Shown here: positions 11,626-23,862 of the stretch, piece after piece
Position numbering within the stretch: position 1 is the stretch's first letter
How the letters are laid out: every line of letters starts with the position of its first letter
Source: Lonicera japonica
Lineage: Eukaryota > Streptophyta > Magnoliopsida > Dipsacales > Caprifoliaceae
Length of the DNA: 64,000 nt
Assembly: GCA_021464415.1 (NCBI GenBank)
Contig: JAKCWG010000351.1
Span: 1-64,000, forward strand
Reading direction: 5' to 3'
Position numbers and translations under genes: made by a program
The notes under the pieces: model-generated
What the model was told of the DNA's origin: nothing
What the model saw: only the letters and a program-made list of their open reading frames with translations
Databases searched by the model: none

Positions 11626-13150
11626 TGTGAAAACCCGCATTTTCGACGCCGATCCTCGTGGGCGGCAATTCCTCCAGTTCCCTGTTTATTTGAAAAACGG
11701 TTCGTTTAGTTTTGAGAAAAGGTGACGGTTTTTAAAGGAAATCAGAGCCACCCAATTTTTTTGCTAAATAAACAAATGTATGTGTGAAAGATGAATAATT
11801 ATGAATTAAATGACCTTTTAAACACAATAAATAAAAACCAGTTGATTCGAACGTTCGGGGATTAAGTTACGAATCGAGAAGGTGTTAGGCACCCAATTCG
11901 CCATTTCGGTCTCTGAGTATGATATTGAGTAGGATATGAGCATGTATTTATAATCGAAAGTTCACATGCTTGTTGAATTTATTGCATATCAATCCATAGT
12001 TTTAGAAAAACGGGATTTTGGGACGGGGATAGAAAGCGTATGCTTCATAATTCGCCCGTTTGATTTTAGAAATCAGTGTGTGTGATTTGAAAAAGTGATT
12101 TTGATAATGATAAATAGAAAAACAAGAGTTCTTGATAAAGCTCATAATTTTCAGAAGCCAATTCAATTTGGAATCAGATATCCAGTAGTCCTCGAGATTC
12201 GTTCGTCAATAGTGTACCACAGTTTAATGATTTAATCCATCATTGACGAACCTGGTACTCTTGGATTGGATATTACATATATACCATGATTTATAGATTA
12301 AGCCGGATACAAATGCTTAACAATTCCTTCGTAAAATGAGACTGATAAAATTAGGATTTTGCCAAAGTAACAGACAAAAATAAGTTTTGAATTGGTTACA
12401 GCTTGTTCTACGCCTTAGGTTTTAAAAACGGGTTTGAAATATGAATTGTGGATTGATTCTGAGATAACAGCAATTTAATCATGCGATTAATCGATTATAA
12501 TTGAAGAAATTGAAGATAGATAAATAAATAAAGCTAGAATGAGTTAAAAAAAAATACCTGAGTGCCTTGAAAATAGAGAAATAATATCTTATGGCACTAT
12601 TCCCGAAGATCCAGAGTTGTCTGATGATAAAAAATGGGCCAGTGTAGGTTTATTTATAGTCGAAAAGGACTGCTAGGGGTTGTCCACAAGACAACTAGGC
12701 ATGTTGTCTTATGGACAACATGATGAACAGTGTTGTCCACATAACAACATACAATCATGTCGCGTGGACAACATGTTGAATAGTGTTGTCCACATGACAT
12801 TACTATTCATCTAGTCCTAATTTTTGCTGTATTGGCCAAACAGAGCATCGTATTAATTTGATTTTTTAGTATGTTGTTCCTTATGATAAAATCCATATAC
12901 TAACCAAATTTGAGATCAATTGGACTTTTGGAAGGCTTCCGTTTGATTAATCAAAGTGAACTTTCGGTTTGATCAATTCTTGGAGATCCTGCTGTCTGAT
13001 CGAGTTGATTTTTGAGTATGTTACTCCTAATAGAAATGTGTAAACATTCTCCAAGTTTGAGGATGATCAGAATCTGAAAAGGCTTTCATTCAAAGATTTC
13101 ACAAGATTAACGGTTTTTAATTTTTGAAAGCTTTCGGTGGGGTGTTTACA
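11626..13150. mobile_element. LTR-like sequence, family C (solo LTR or element end)
   Basis: The left edge TGTGAAAACCC and right edge GGGTGTTTACA are imperfect inverted complements with TG...CA termini, over about 1.5 kb. The interior 'gagaaggtgttaggcacccaattcgcc' type sequence is of a kind I associate with plant gypsy LTRs. A second, 5'-truncated copy at about 54985-55621 shares the last 640 bp and about 60 bp beyond the end. The flanking 5-mers (caccc/gactc) do not match, so either this is one LTR of a larger element whose internal region follows, or the target duplication is lost. It contains an internal inverted repeat at about 12180-12265. Confidence 0.55.
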
Positions 13151-13404
13151 GACTCTCTCGGCCTAGGTTCTTTGCGAAGCAAAGAAACTATGACAATAAT
13201 GAGAACACATCATTTTGTGGGTCTTGCAAGAATCTTTGCGATATTTTAAAAGCGATGCTATGGAAACGTTGCCATACTGTGTTGCTATCTCTGCTTGGGA
13301 TGTATGTGTGACTTGAGGACTACTTTGAACATGTACTTTGGTTGGATCCCTTCTTTGTCTTGGACTTTGCTGTAATCCCACTAGTTAGGAATGGTTCTTC
13401 TGTG

Positions 13405-13805
13405 CTAAGTTGTTATACTCCCATTGATTTCTATTAGCAAGATTGTTCAACGAGATTGAGTGAGTGTTGAGCTGATTTAGTCCCACTGGTTGGGACGGTT
13501 ATGTTAGTGGTTTGGTATTTGTTAAGATGATGTACTTGCATTGGCAGGGAGGGTTAATCGGGTGTTGAGCATGTGTACCCCTATTGGCAGAGACGGTTCT
13601 ATCAACGATTTGGCAATTCTTAAGCTGATGTACTCCCATTGGCAGGGATGGTTATGTTAAGAAGTCTGATTGAATGTTGAACTGATGTTTTCCATTGGCA
13701 GCGATGGTTTTGTCGACAATTTTGCAATTGTTAAGCTGATGTACTCCCATTGGCAGGGACAGTTCCATTAACAAGTCTGATTGAATGTTGAATTGATGTA
13801 CTTTG
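13405..13805. repeat. degenerate minisatellite
   Basis: Roughly six imperfect units of about 60-70 bp. Each contains a variant of 'actcccattggcagggatggtt', with alternating partners of the 'ttgttaagctgatgt' and 'tctgattgaatgttgaa' type. The minus strand of 13163-13381 is open for 72 codons, but I recognise no protein. The array sits between LTR family C and element A. Confidence 0.7.
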
Positions 13806-14479
13806 AAATGACCTGCTTTAAAAGAAGGCATTACGAGATGTTGTCCCTAATAACAACTAAATATAGAAGGGGAAGAAAATACAATTCAAATGAAAATCAT
13901 GTGATTCTGTATAAAATTCGACATGAAGTCTTCCTAACTACATAAAACCCACACTTGTTTATACAAACTTTACACACTTTAAATTCTTTAAGTATATTAA
14001 TACATGATGTCTTATATACACAATGTCCACTACGCGAGTCCATAACCTGGGCATAAAACATGATATAACATATATCTATAAAACAAAACTGACACTTAGT
14101 AAAGTACAAGAAGAAACACATGGTATTAGATGACTAGAAGTACTCGCATTCTTCCCACAAACCTGATTAAAAATCTGGAATGTACCTGCAAATGAGAAGT
14201 GAGGCAATGAGCCAAAACTGGTCCAGTGGGGAAAGGAAAAGAAATGCAGTGAATAAGTGAAGAAATTATAAAAATTTAGTTGTCAAATAATCAATAGAAT
14301 TCCAGTAATACAGTTGGCTAGCCTTGTCACACTATCCTACCATCATAACAGCAACAACAAGGTAAAATCACAATGTTCTTGCCAAACTCATACCAACCAC
14401 CTTCTCGACTTAATACTGGTACTAGTAGGATAAATAACTCATAGAAGCACCCTATCTTATCATGGGTTTGTACACTGGT

Positions 14480-17400
14480 TGATATACCAAGAAATTGGTA
14501 TAATTTATCATATTAATTTATACTTTAGAGAGCATATATTATTACTAATATTTCTATTTTTAATGTATCTCAAGTGTTAGAAATAAATTGGAGAAGATTG
14601 AGAAAAATAGAGAAATTAAAGTAATGAAGACACCTAAAATGGTTCAATACTTCTGGAAGCATAACTTTTTTCTCGGAACTTCAAATCATGCGATTCTTGA
14701 GCCTAATTTTAAGAGAATTTTGAGAACTACAACTTTCCAGTCCATCACTTTTCCAAATTCTTCTATCTCAGGGTCCGAAATGGTGATACAAAATCAAACA
14801 ATGTAAAAGGACAAAAATTCAACAAAATGTCCTCAAGTTTGGGCCCAAGCCCATTCAGCGAACCTAATAAATACTAATCAAGGAAATGCCCGTCATGCTT
14901 TTAAGTAGAAGAAGCCCGCTCAAGTCCATACCCAATTAAATATCTTAAGGCCCATGTCTTGATCTAAGCTAATCCATTTAATTATGTTAAGCCTTAAACC
15001 CATCTCACAATTATAAAATGGGGAGAGGAGCACATAGCCGCAGCAATTAATTGAGCCGTGCCTGCTTTAGTGCCGCGCACCTTTCATTATTTTCTTCTTT
15101 TCAATTTCTCTCTTTTCTTATTTTCTTTTTGTTTTATTGATGACTCGAAGATTTAAAATATTTTCCCTTAATTAAATTAATGCCAAGTAAGTTTATTTTA
15201 ATTTTATTATTTTTTGTTTATTTAATTTTTGCTAGGGTTATGATGAATATATTTAATTGATTTCATTGAATGTATTCGTGACAATTGACTCTACCAATTT
15301 AATGCGTTAACGTTAAAAATAATTTTTTCTATTTGATGCCTATTTTAATTAATAAAAATAAAGTTGGATTCTCATTATTTTTTGTTAGATTCACCTTATG
15401 ATTTATTAAGAGCGAATATAAGGTGTGTTTTGATGGATATAGTGAGTGTTTTGACTTTATACATAAGTTTGGTTTTGGAAGAATTATAATTGAAATTTAT
15501 TAATTAAGTGGACTTTATTGATTTTAGTTTCGCATATAATATAGTTGAGAGACCAAATTAGTGCGAGATAGTAATAACCCGCCGAATTAAGCAGGTGTTA
15601 ACATATGCTGCATTTAATTAACAGCGGATAAATAGAAGTATACAATTGATGATTTAATCAAAGGTAGAGAAATCCAACAAAAATTCGGCATGAAGTATTC
15701 GTAACACGAGAAAAACCATCCTGTTGACAAACATAACAATTACATAGAATACTTCTCAACTGAATTTCAATTGAAATACGAAATAGTCTAATACAATAAT
15801 TCAAGCATAATCTTCCAACATGCTAAAATCCAAATCCAAATCCAAGTCTAACAATAATACGAATTAATACATCCATAGGTAGTACAAAGTACCTAAACTA
15901 AATTCAACATTACAAGTAACACAAATTAAGATAAAATGACAACTAAATCCATAGAGGCATCAGAGAAGACTCTAAGAGGAACTCGGACCTGAACCACGAC
16001 CTCTACCCAAAACACGAGGTGTACTTGAAAGGAAAATGAGGGAATGAGCCACGACTGGCCCAGTGGGAACTATAGGGAAAGGGAAATGCAATGCATGGAC
16101 ATATTACAAAATAAGAAATTTGATTTACCTTAAATTCATTAACAAGAATTTTTAAGATTTCATTAATTAATAAGGAAAATCCGATTATTATACCGTAATA
16201 TATGTCAATCATTATCCACGTGTAACACACACGATAACTGTATAAATGCCCATCCACCTCCTCTTCCTCCTCGACCTAATACCGGTACTAGACGGAATAA
16301 TACGCTCATAAATGCACCCCACCTTACCGTGGGCCTGTGCACTGGTAACCAGATTTTTGACACCCCATCTTTACCATGGGTCTGTCCAATAAAATAACTC
16401 AAGCATTTCTATACCGGTGCTTATCCGGTTCCAACAATCTCAATATAATCAACAAACCACTAGGTAGTAGCTGTGCTCAGGGTAATATTTATAAAATCAA
16501 CAAGTGTATCCCATGTGATCTTAATAATGTTACCCACTAGATAATATGTTATCACATGCTTGAATAATTGTAAAGTTTACCTATAGTACAATTGTTGGAT
16601 TAATTACACAATTTGCCCCTTTAACATTAAAGTTTAGTATAATAGCACTTTTCTTTTATAATCATGTTATTATACCGAAAAGGGGTCAATAATAAAACTA
16701 TCAATAATAATAAAAAAAATCCAAATTTTCAGATTTTTCCATGAATTTACCTTGTCTTAGTCAAAATTTTTCAATTTCTACAATTTAGCAAAAACTAGTG
16801 AGAGAAGTAATACTAGACCCGCTAATAACCTTATCAAACGCCTCATGCATGTTTAACCTCAAAATTAAATATGATTTTAAGATGATTAACATTTTCAAAT
16901 TTGATAAATTTAGATGAAAATTTTATCATTAAACATGTAAGCGGCGTTTCTAGCGATTTTGGTACCAAAATCTCAAAATAACCCATGAATACCAACATGC
17001 GCTACGATCAGCCCTTAATTCCATCATCAACAACTCATATAATAATTATCAACATGCTCAAATTATATATATCGAGCATAAACCACATGCATGCAAAGAA
17101 AAGTAAGATTTTGGTACCGAAAATCTAGTATTACTACTCATACAACAATTTTCAAACAAAGAATGAAGAAATGAAGGGAAGTTCCCACCTTAGTAACCTC
17201 TGGACCGAAGTATATAGCTCCTAATAGACCACCTACAGCAACCGAATGAGAAAACCGACCTCGGAATTGGATTCGCCACGCGAAAAGTTAGTGAAATTAG
17301 AGATTTCGGGTCAAAATGCTTGAATTGAAGCTAGAAATTACCCATGAATAACCATTTCTCTCTCTAGAAGTATATGAGCTTTCCCTATGGTATAAAATTT

Positions 17401-18014
17401 CAGTAATGGTGTTTAAAGGAGTGAAGAAGATGGTCAAATTTGGTCAATTCGTCAAAAACGATGTGGACCAAAATGTAAAAAAAAAATGTGTTGTCAGCTC
17501 ATTCCACTTCCCGATTACAATGATACTTTTCAAAATTATTCTAATAAATATAAATGAATTCTCAAAAAAGACGAAACTTAATTCGGGGTTCTAGAAGTAA
17601 TCGAGGTAAAAGTTAGTACTCAATACAAATTTTAAGGTTTTAAATTAAAATCTTCAAAAGTTTAAAACACGGAGTGTTATAGGATAAGAGTAAAATTTAC
17701 GTGCATGAATACTTAGGAAGATGATATTAAATATATAACTTTGAAACCCTAGTCAATTAATTCATTAATTTTGTTATCATACTTAATATTATTTAATTTA
17801 GTTTCATTATTTTAGTTTATTTGCTTTGCTTTGCTTTATCTTATTTTATTTTTTTGATTCCTATAAACTTTTCTAGCTAGATTAGGAGTTTAGTGAAAGA
17901 TTAGCAAGATAATTATAAAACATACTGATTGAGTGCTTATGGGATCGACCTTGCTTACACGCTACACTATATATTAATTCGTGCGCTTGCGAGTATTTAC
18001 AATTTATCACAACA
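14480..18014 (+). mobile_element. solo LTR, family B (copy 1), interrupted
   Basis: It starts TGATATACCAAGAAATTGGT and ends TTTATCACAACA. Flanking 5-mers are ctggt (14475-14479) and ctagt (18015-18019), a target duplication with one change. The LTR itself is 14480-15570 plus 17687-18014, about 1.4 kb. It is interrupted by a 2.1-kb relative of repeat A. Related copies are at 42788-43929 (complete ends, internal deletion) and 55707-56907 (3' truncated). There is no internal retrotransposon sequence, so it is a solo LTR left by LTR-LTR recombination. Confidence 0.8.
15571..17681 (-). mobile_element. LTR-like repeat A', inserted in solo LTR B
   Basis: On the minus strand it begins TATAACACTCCGTGTTTTAAAC and ends GGCGGGTTATTAC, close to the TGTAACACCCCG...GTTACA ends usual for plant gypsy-type LTRs. 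The flanks agata (15566-15570) and ggata (17682-17686) are a target duplication with one change. The uninterrupted LTR copy at about 56780 reads straight across the site, which confirms an insertion. It is homologous to the outer repeat A (13808-14479 and 18015-19160). No gene inside. Confidence 0.7.
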
Positions 18015-19160
18015 CTAGTAACTAGATTAAATAAGCACCCCATCCTACCATGGGCCAATGCAAGAATATAACTCACGCATTTCTATACCGATGCCGATGT
18101 CCCATCAATACCATTATATCCCACCATAACTAGGTGGTAGCAATGCTCAGGGAGACTTTATGTTATCAACAATTATAACCCAAGTGTTTTATAATTTAAC
18201 AAAGATAAAAACGATCATTTTCACAAGATAATAATATTTATAGGTTCCTTTATAAAACCTTTCATGGATTAGTTTCATAATTTTTAAGTTTAGCGCTTCA
18301 TTTGGTAAAATTCACCATTTCTTAATAAACTCATTTTTTTGGTGATTACAAGAAGGGCCGACACATAGATCTTCATGGAACAAGTGTGTAAATACAATAG
18401 GTTCAGATTGTATTTTAATCATAATATCACATTTTACACAAGTTGAAAACATCAATTTCGTATTAGTAGCGTTAGTATTAATTGTAGTATATTGACCAAG
18501 AAACCCATATCATAAAATAAGCGATGTGCATGACTTAAGGAGTGAAAATTATAGATTAATTTTAGAGTTTATTCTGGTCTTGAAGGTTTAAAAGTTGTAT
18601 TTGCAAGAAAATATCGTGAACATGTCTATTGTAACCCAAAACGGTACATAAATCAAATTCTCCGAAAACCATTCAAAGTTGACATGTAATTCCAACAACT
18701 CACATAATAAGATTCTATGATGTGTATTTATGTTATATTCAAGGTCTGATCATTACAGAAAACTAATCTCTACATATATGCAAGAAGAATATAATTTCGG
18801 TCCCGTATCATAAAAATACTCGAAATACTACTACATATGCACAAAATAACAAGAGTGAAGGGAGATTCCCACCTTAATCACTTTTGGACAGAAAAGGAGA
18901 GCCCCAAATTGACCACCTACAACCACCAATTGAGAAAATTGACCCCGAAAATGGATTCACTACGTGAAAAACTAGAGAAATGAGCGATTTCTGAGTGAAA
19001 ACCTTTGATTTGAGCTTGAAATAGCTTAATGTCCCTCCATTACTCACCATTTCTCTCTCTAAAAGTGTATATGTTTTTCCTATGGTCTCAATGGTGTTTT
19101 ATGGAGTGAAGAAGAAGGTCAAAGATGGTCAAAGGCGATTAAAATGAGTTGACTTGGTCA

Positions 19161-20049
19161 AACCTGATTGACCAAATGTGTTTTGGTACACTATTCGTAA
19201 TTTTGCCATAACTCTTTGCTCGGAACTCCGATTGGGATGATCTTTATATCAACGGAAAGCTAATTCAAATTTCTATAACATTTCTCAAGGATATTGCTCC
19301 AAATTATGGATAGATTAATGCCAGAGTTTCATTGAAGATAGTGCTCTGCCAAAATTCTGTAGAATTTGATATAACTTGATTTTTGCTAATCGACTTATTT
19401 TGCACTTAGTTTTGGCAAACGAGAAGCAAGAATTTGTCTTTGGTCAAAATACGAAAGTTGTAGAGGAAAATAAAATGAAGCTACAAGAGTTTACAGATTG
19501 AAATTTGGATAATTAATGAAGAAGTTATGAGTCTCCAAAGTTGATTGAAATCCAATCGACATGTAAAAGTTTCGGGTTCCAAAAATGACTCCGAAATACT
19601 CATTTCAATTCCTATAGTGCCGAAACTTTCTAGAATAGTGCTAATGGCTCATTATGACATGTCCGAAAAGAAGGATCCTATTTTTGAGGCCTCAGAGTGC
19701 CTAAACTACAAGTGGGAGTTCAAGGAAATCACTAATGTTAAAAGAAAGTATTTGATTCTGCCAATTACTCAAACGAGTTTCCGAATTAAATGAAACCTTC
19801 AAGATTTCATCCATAGCACCTAAAATAAAGTGTGGAAACAAATCGACTTTGAATTTAGATTGGCTTAGGTTCACAAACAATATTTGGGTCTCCTTATCAG
19901 CACCTTCATTGTATATTCCGTGTTTTAAAATTTTCGGCACCATCAGTGTATATACCATCGGTGTCCTCAGTGTATCTATGACAATTTTGCCTTCTTTTGA
20001 TTTGGATTTATTGCCCTAGTTTTTCAGGAACATTTCTAAAGAAAGACAG
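19161..20049. other. intergenic, nothing recognised
   Basis: No gene-like frame or LTR end could be supported here. The stretch may include the unmapped right part of repeat A. Confidence 0.4.
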
Positions 20050-22964
20050 TATTAACAAGTGCCTAATAGGTAAATTTGATTATGCACAAACCCTGACTAA
20101 ACTGATTCATACTCCTATAATTGAATTAACACCAAAGCACATAAATATAAAGCATTCTATGTTAAGCTAAAACTACATACCATTAATAATAAAGGAGTCT
20201 TGAAAAAAGGGTGTTCTAGATACCTTAAAACTTAAAAGCTTTATTGGTGTAATTGTTGTGTGTACAAATTAATTCAACACTCACTACACTAAAAACATTA
20301 AAAGACCACTACAACACTCAACAACAATAGGTAAATTTGATTTCGCACAAACCCTGACTAAACTGATTCATACTCCTATAATTGACCTAACATCAAAGAA
20401 CATAAAAATAAAGCATTCTATGTTAAGCTAAAACTACACATACCATTAATAATAAAGGAGTCTCGAAAAAAGGGTGTTCTAGATACCTTAAAACTTAAAA
20501 GCTTTATTAGTATAGTTGTTGTGTGTATGAATTAATGCAACACCCAGTCTAACTATGTAGTAATTTAGAACATGAAAATTAATTCAATAGAAAGCCATAT
20601 AGGAGACAATAGTACTTGTGAACTTTAGCTATGTCATTATAAACATAAAGAATGCAAATTATAACATGGGGAGATCTACACGTAAATTCATCACAAATTC
20701 TTCATTTTAACAACTTAAAACCACATTCTTCTTTATTTTTTTTTAAAAATGTTATCTTTCATGAAAAAGGGAAAAATGAATTGGAAAAATATGACCTATC
20801 ATGTGGTGTTTTCGAATTTGTATACAATTCGATAACACTCGATTTGTTATCGGGTTACACAGCCCAAACGAACACGTTAAGGAGATAAATTTTGCCAAAG
20901 AATAAGGTAAATGAAAAACTAAAAGTACTTAAAAAAAGTAGGGATAAACATTTATAGATCATAAAATAGATATAAATCCTTTCTTGATTTAATAAAATTT
21001 AGTTCTATTAAAAAAATTAAGCCACTGGGTGGCTCGAATTCATTAATGGCAAACATATAATTGATTCGTTTAACATTTTCTATTAAACGGGTGAACCCGA
21101 TAACTACCTGATTTCATTAAGGCTATGTCAAATGGGTGAACCGGTAAGTACTTCTATTAATAAAGGGTTTACCCGATAACTTATAATTTTGTGCCGATTC
21201 ATATAGTTTTATCGTGTGATTCTGCAGTATATGTATACTCTAGTGAAGCAAAACAAATAAAGCATGAGCATAAAATTACCTTTGCGATGTCGCATCGATG
21301 CTATGAGTAGACAATAACTACATGTATTAATTAAGGGTCTAGCCATTAACTTATAATTTCATACCAATTCATATAGTTTTATCATATGATTATGTTGTAT
21401 ATGTATACTCTAATGAAGCAAAATGAATAAAGTATGAGCATAAAATTACCCTGGCGATGTCGCATTGAGGCTATGAGTAGACAATTCAAAAAGTGTAAAT
21501 TACCGAGTACGATGGTTGAATATTTCTTTTAAGAGCATTTATAATAGTTGTATTTTGTAGTATCTTCCATTAATTTCTTTCCTTTTCCGTGAGCCTTTTC
21601 TTTCTCTTCTATTTGCAAGAAAATGCACTAGCTATGGCCAATTAATGATCCTTCTACCCTTTTACCGAAACTCTATTCGATGCATGGCTAGCTGTTCCCT
21701 GTAATTCCCTCACCCCATTAATGAAAATATAATGTAAGATAGATTGCAAAAGACAAGATAAAATAAATTAATTTTCCAGGGGGCACACAAAATAAAAAGT
21801 GATATAATTAAGAGTTAATAGAGAAATATTTCTGCACCATGAAAGGATTTTAAACACATCCTGAGAAGTTCCCCAAGAGTTCTCTCTCTTTCCCCCTATG
21901 TTTCTTGCCAACTCCCTCACCCTATTAATAACCCATTAACCCATCCCAACTACCTCACCATATTAATAACCAATTAACCCATCCAACTACCGACATCACA
22001 TATCACCTCTTCCATATTTTCACATCTATCGCCAGTCGAAGTGCAAAGAGATAAGAGTTTTTACTTTTTAGTAGTGAGAAAATTAGAGAGAGCTTGACAG
22101 AAAGAGGTGAAAATATTTGACTGCATCATTTTTTTGGTTTTTTCTATTACCGTTTCATTTTATTGTTTACGAGCATACACATTTTTTGGTTCTACCTCTT
22201 CCAAAAAAATAGTCTCAATGCCTTGAACAACAAAAGTTGCTCGTGCCATTCTTTTAAATTCTAGTATCCATCGGTTACAATTATTTTTGGAAAACTTCAG
22301 ATATAAATGACATGTTTCGGCTATCGTTATTTTTTACATAATTTTTAAAGTTCATATTTAAATTTTACTAGCTTTTCAACTTGTTTATGTTAAATATATT
22401 TTTGATTAATTAATTTTATGTTTTACTTTGACAATAGGAAATACATATAATTGCTACAATCTTCACATGAGGAAGGTAAAGTTCATTGGCGGGGTGGTAG
22501 ACTTTTAAATAATATTTTTTTTTAATTTCGGTGATATCTGTCTGATGACGTTCAACGAATAACGTCCAAAATCCTTCTCTGGCTCTGGTATATATGCTTA
22601 CTTCTCTATATTTTTGAAGTACTGTTTATGTCTCTTTTTGTTTTATTTTTATTGGTATATTTTTGTTTGTTCTTATAGTTATTTATTTTAATTTTGTAGA
22701 TGAAGAATTCAAAAAAAAAAGAAGTGAAAGACTACAATGATATCGCATGTCTAATATAATTTGTAAAAGGGTTTCTTTTTATAGAACAAGATATAAATTG
22801 CAAAAATTGTCCCGAATTATGGGATTTTCTATGCAATTTAAGACAATATATATGGGGAAATGTAGATTTCTTTATTTTTGAAAATAACGTTATATATATA
22901 TATATATTTATATTTGTATGTAGAAAAGAACATATGATTGTGGAACATTCTCTTTTGTGGACGC
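20050..22964 (+). repeat. dispersed repeat X, copy A (left part)
   Basis: This begins with two tandem units of about 255 bp (about 20066-20320 and 20330-20545). It then runs through blocks also present at 56908-57565 plus 60893-62881 (copy B) and, from about 21720 on, at 38390-39600 (copy C). A further internal duplication of about 170 bp lies at 21185-21485. Near 22440 'gacaatag' looks like a splice acceptor followed by a short frame (KYI.LLQSS type) seen again in copy C. It is interrupted at 22965 by a solo LTR and continues at 37490. The family is not recognised; see the finding on repeat X. Confidence 0.7.
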
Positions 22965-23862
22965 TGTTGACCTTATAGTCACTAATCTTGTTTTGATAAT
23001 AACAATAGATTAATCATGTATATTTAACTAAGTGGTTTAAGTAATAGGCACAAACATTGTTTTAACACGTAGACAAAAACCGACAAGCCGGAACCAAGAT
23101 CACTCTTCCACAAAGCTTACAAATCTCGTTTATCTCACACCACACTTCAACTTGATCAAAGCTCATTCACCATTACAAATCTATGAGGATTAAAGACCAA
23201 AGCAAGTGAAGAATTGAAGAAACTTCCTAAAGCGTTCAAAGATTCGGTTATCTAATATTTGGGTTAGCACTTTAGAATTCATGTAAAGTTTCTTACTTGA
23301 TCATCATAATAGCTCCTACATTGTTTTAAACATTATTAGTTTGATCAAATCAAAGTTTGAATCAAGATTCCTTCAAAAACCTCTTTTTGGCGAAAAACCA
23401 TTTTTGAAATAAATTCAGTTTAAATTCTAACGACCTTATTTTCGAGCTCTTTACTTTATATAAGTCTTAGGAACTTATATTTAACATCCCCCAAGCTTCT
23501 AAGTTAATTTTTGAGCTAATTTGCAAAAGTGTAAAAAAAATGGATTTTTGGTATTTCTGGCAGCAGATCAGTGGGGACCATCAGTCGACTGATGGGCTTT
23601 GCTCAGTCAACTGATGGCCTCTCAATCGACTGATGAGCTTTGCTCAGTCGACTAATGGCTCAGAAACTAGCCGTTGGATTTCTGATTTTTTACCATTTTT
23701 GGTACCAATTCTCCACCAACTCCCTCCAAACGGCCATATGTTGTCCTAAACTATATATACACTATCTAAGAAATATTTAAACATTATTGAATCATTGTTA
23801 CACTATTCTCTTCATCTATATTCAATTATCAAAGATTCAAGAACATTGCTTTTTGATTAATC

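Larger units (their letters stand above)
13808..19160 (-). mobile_element. LTR-like repeat A, interrupted
   Basis: The segments 13808-14479 and 18015 to about 19160 are the two halves of one repeat. They match, in order, the uninterrupted sequence 15571-17681: shared 'aattcg.catgaagt', 'ccagtggg', the 'taccatgggtctgt'-like blocks, 'ggtagcaatgctcaggg', and the 'tctctctctaaaagt' end. No coding potential was recognised. The right end is not sharply defined. Orientation is inferred from the inserted relative, whose ends read TATAACACTCC...GGTTATTAC on the minus strand. Confidence 0.55.

Noticed and set aside
11621..13155. Complete solo LTR with target duplication for family C
   Set aside because: Flanking 5-mers do not match and the similarity with the second copy runs past the LTR end, so solo status cannot be claimed.
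13405..13805. CRISPR-like array
   Set aside because: Units are imperfect and lack unique spacers between identical repeats; plant minisatellite.
13897..14121. 74-codon minus-strand frame
   Set aside because: Falls within repeat A; no conserved features, low-complexity translation.
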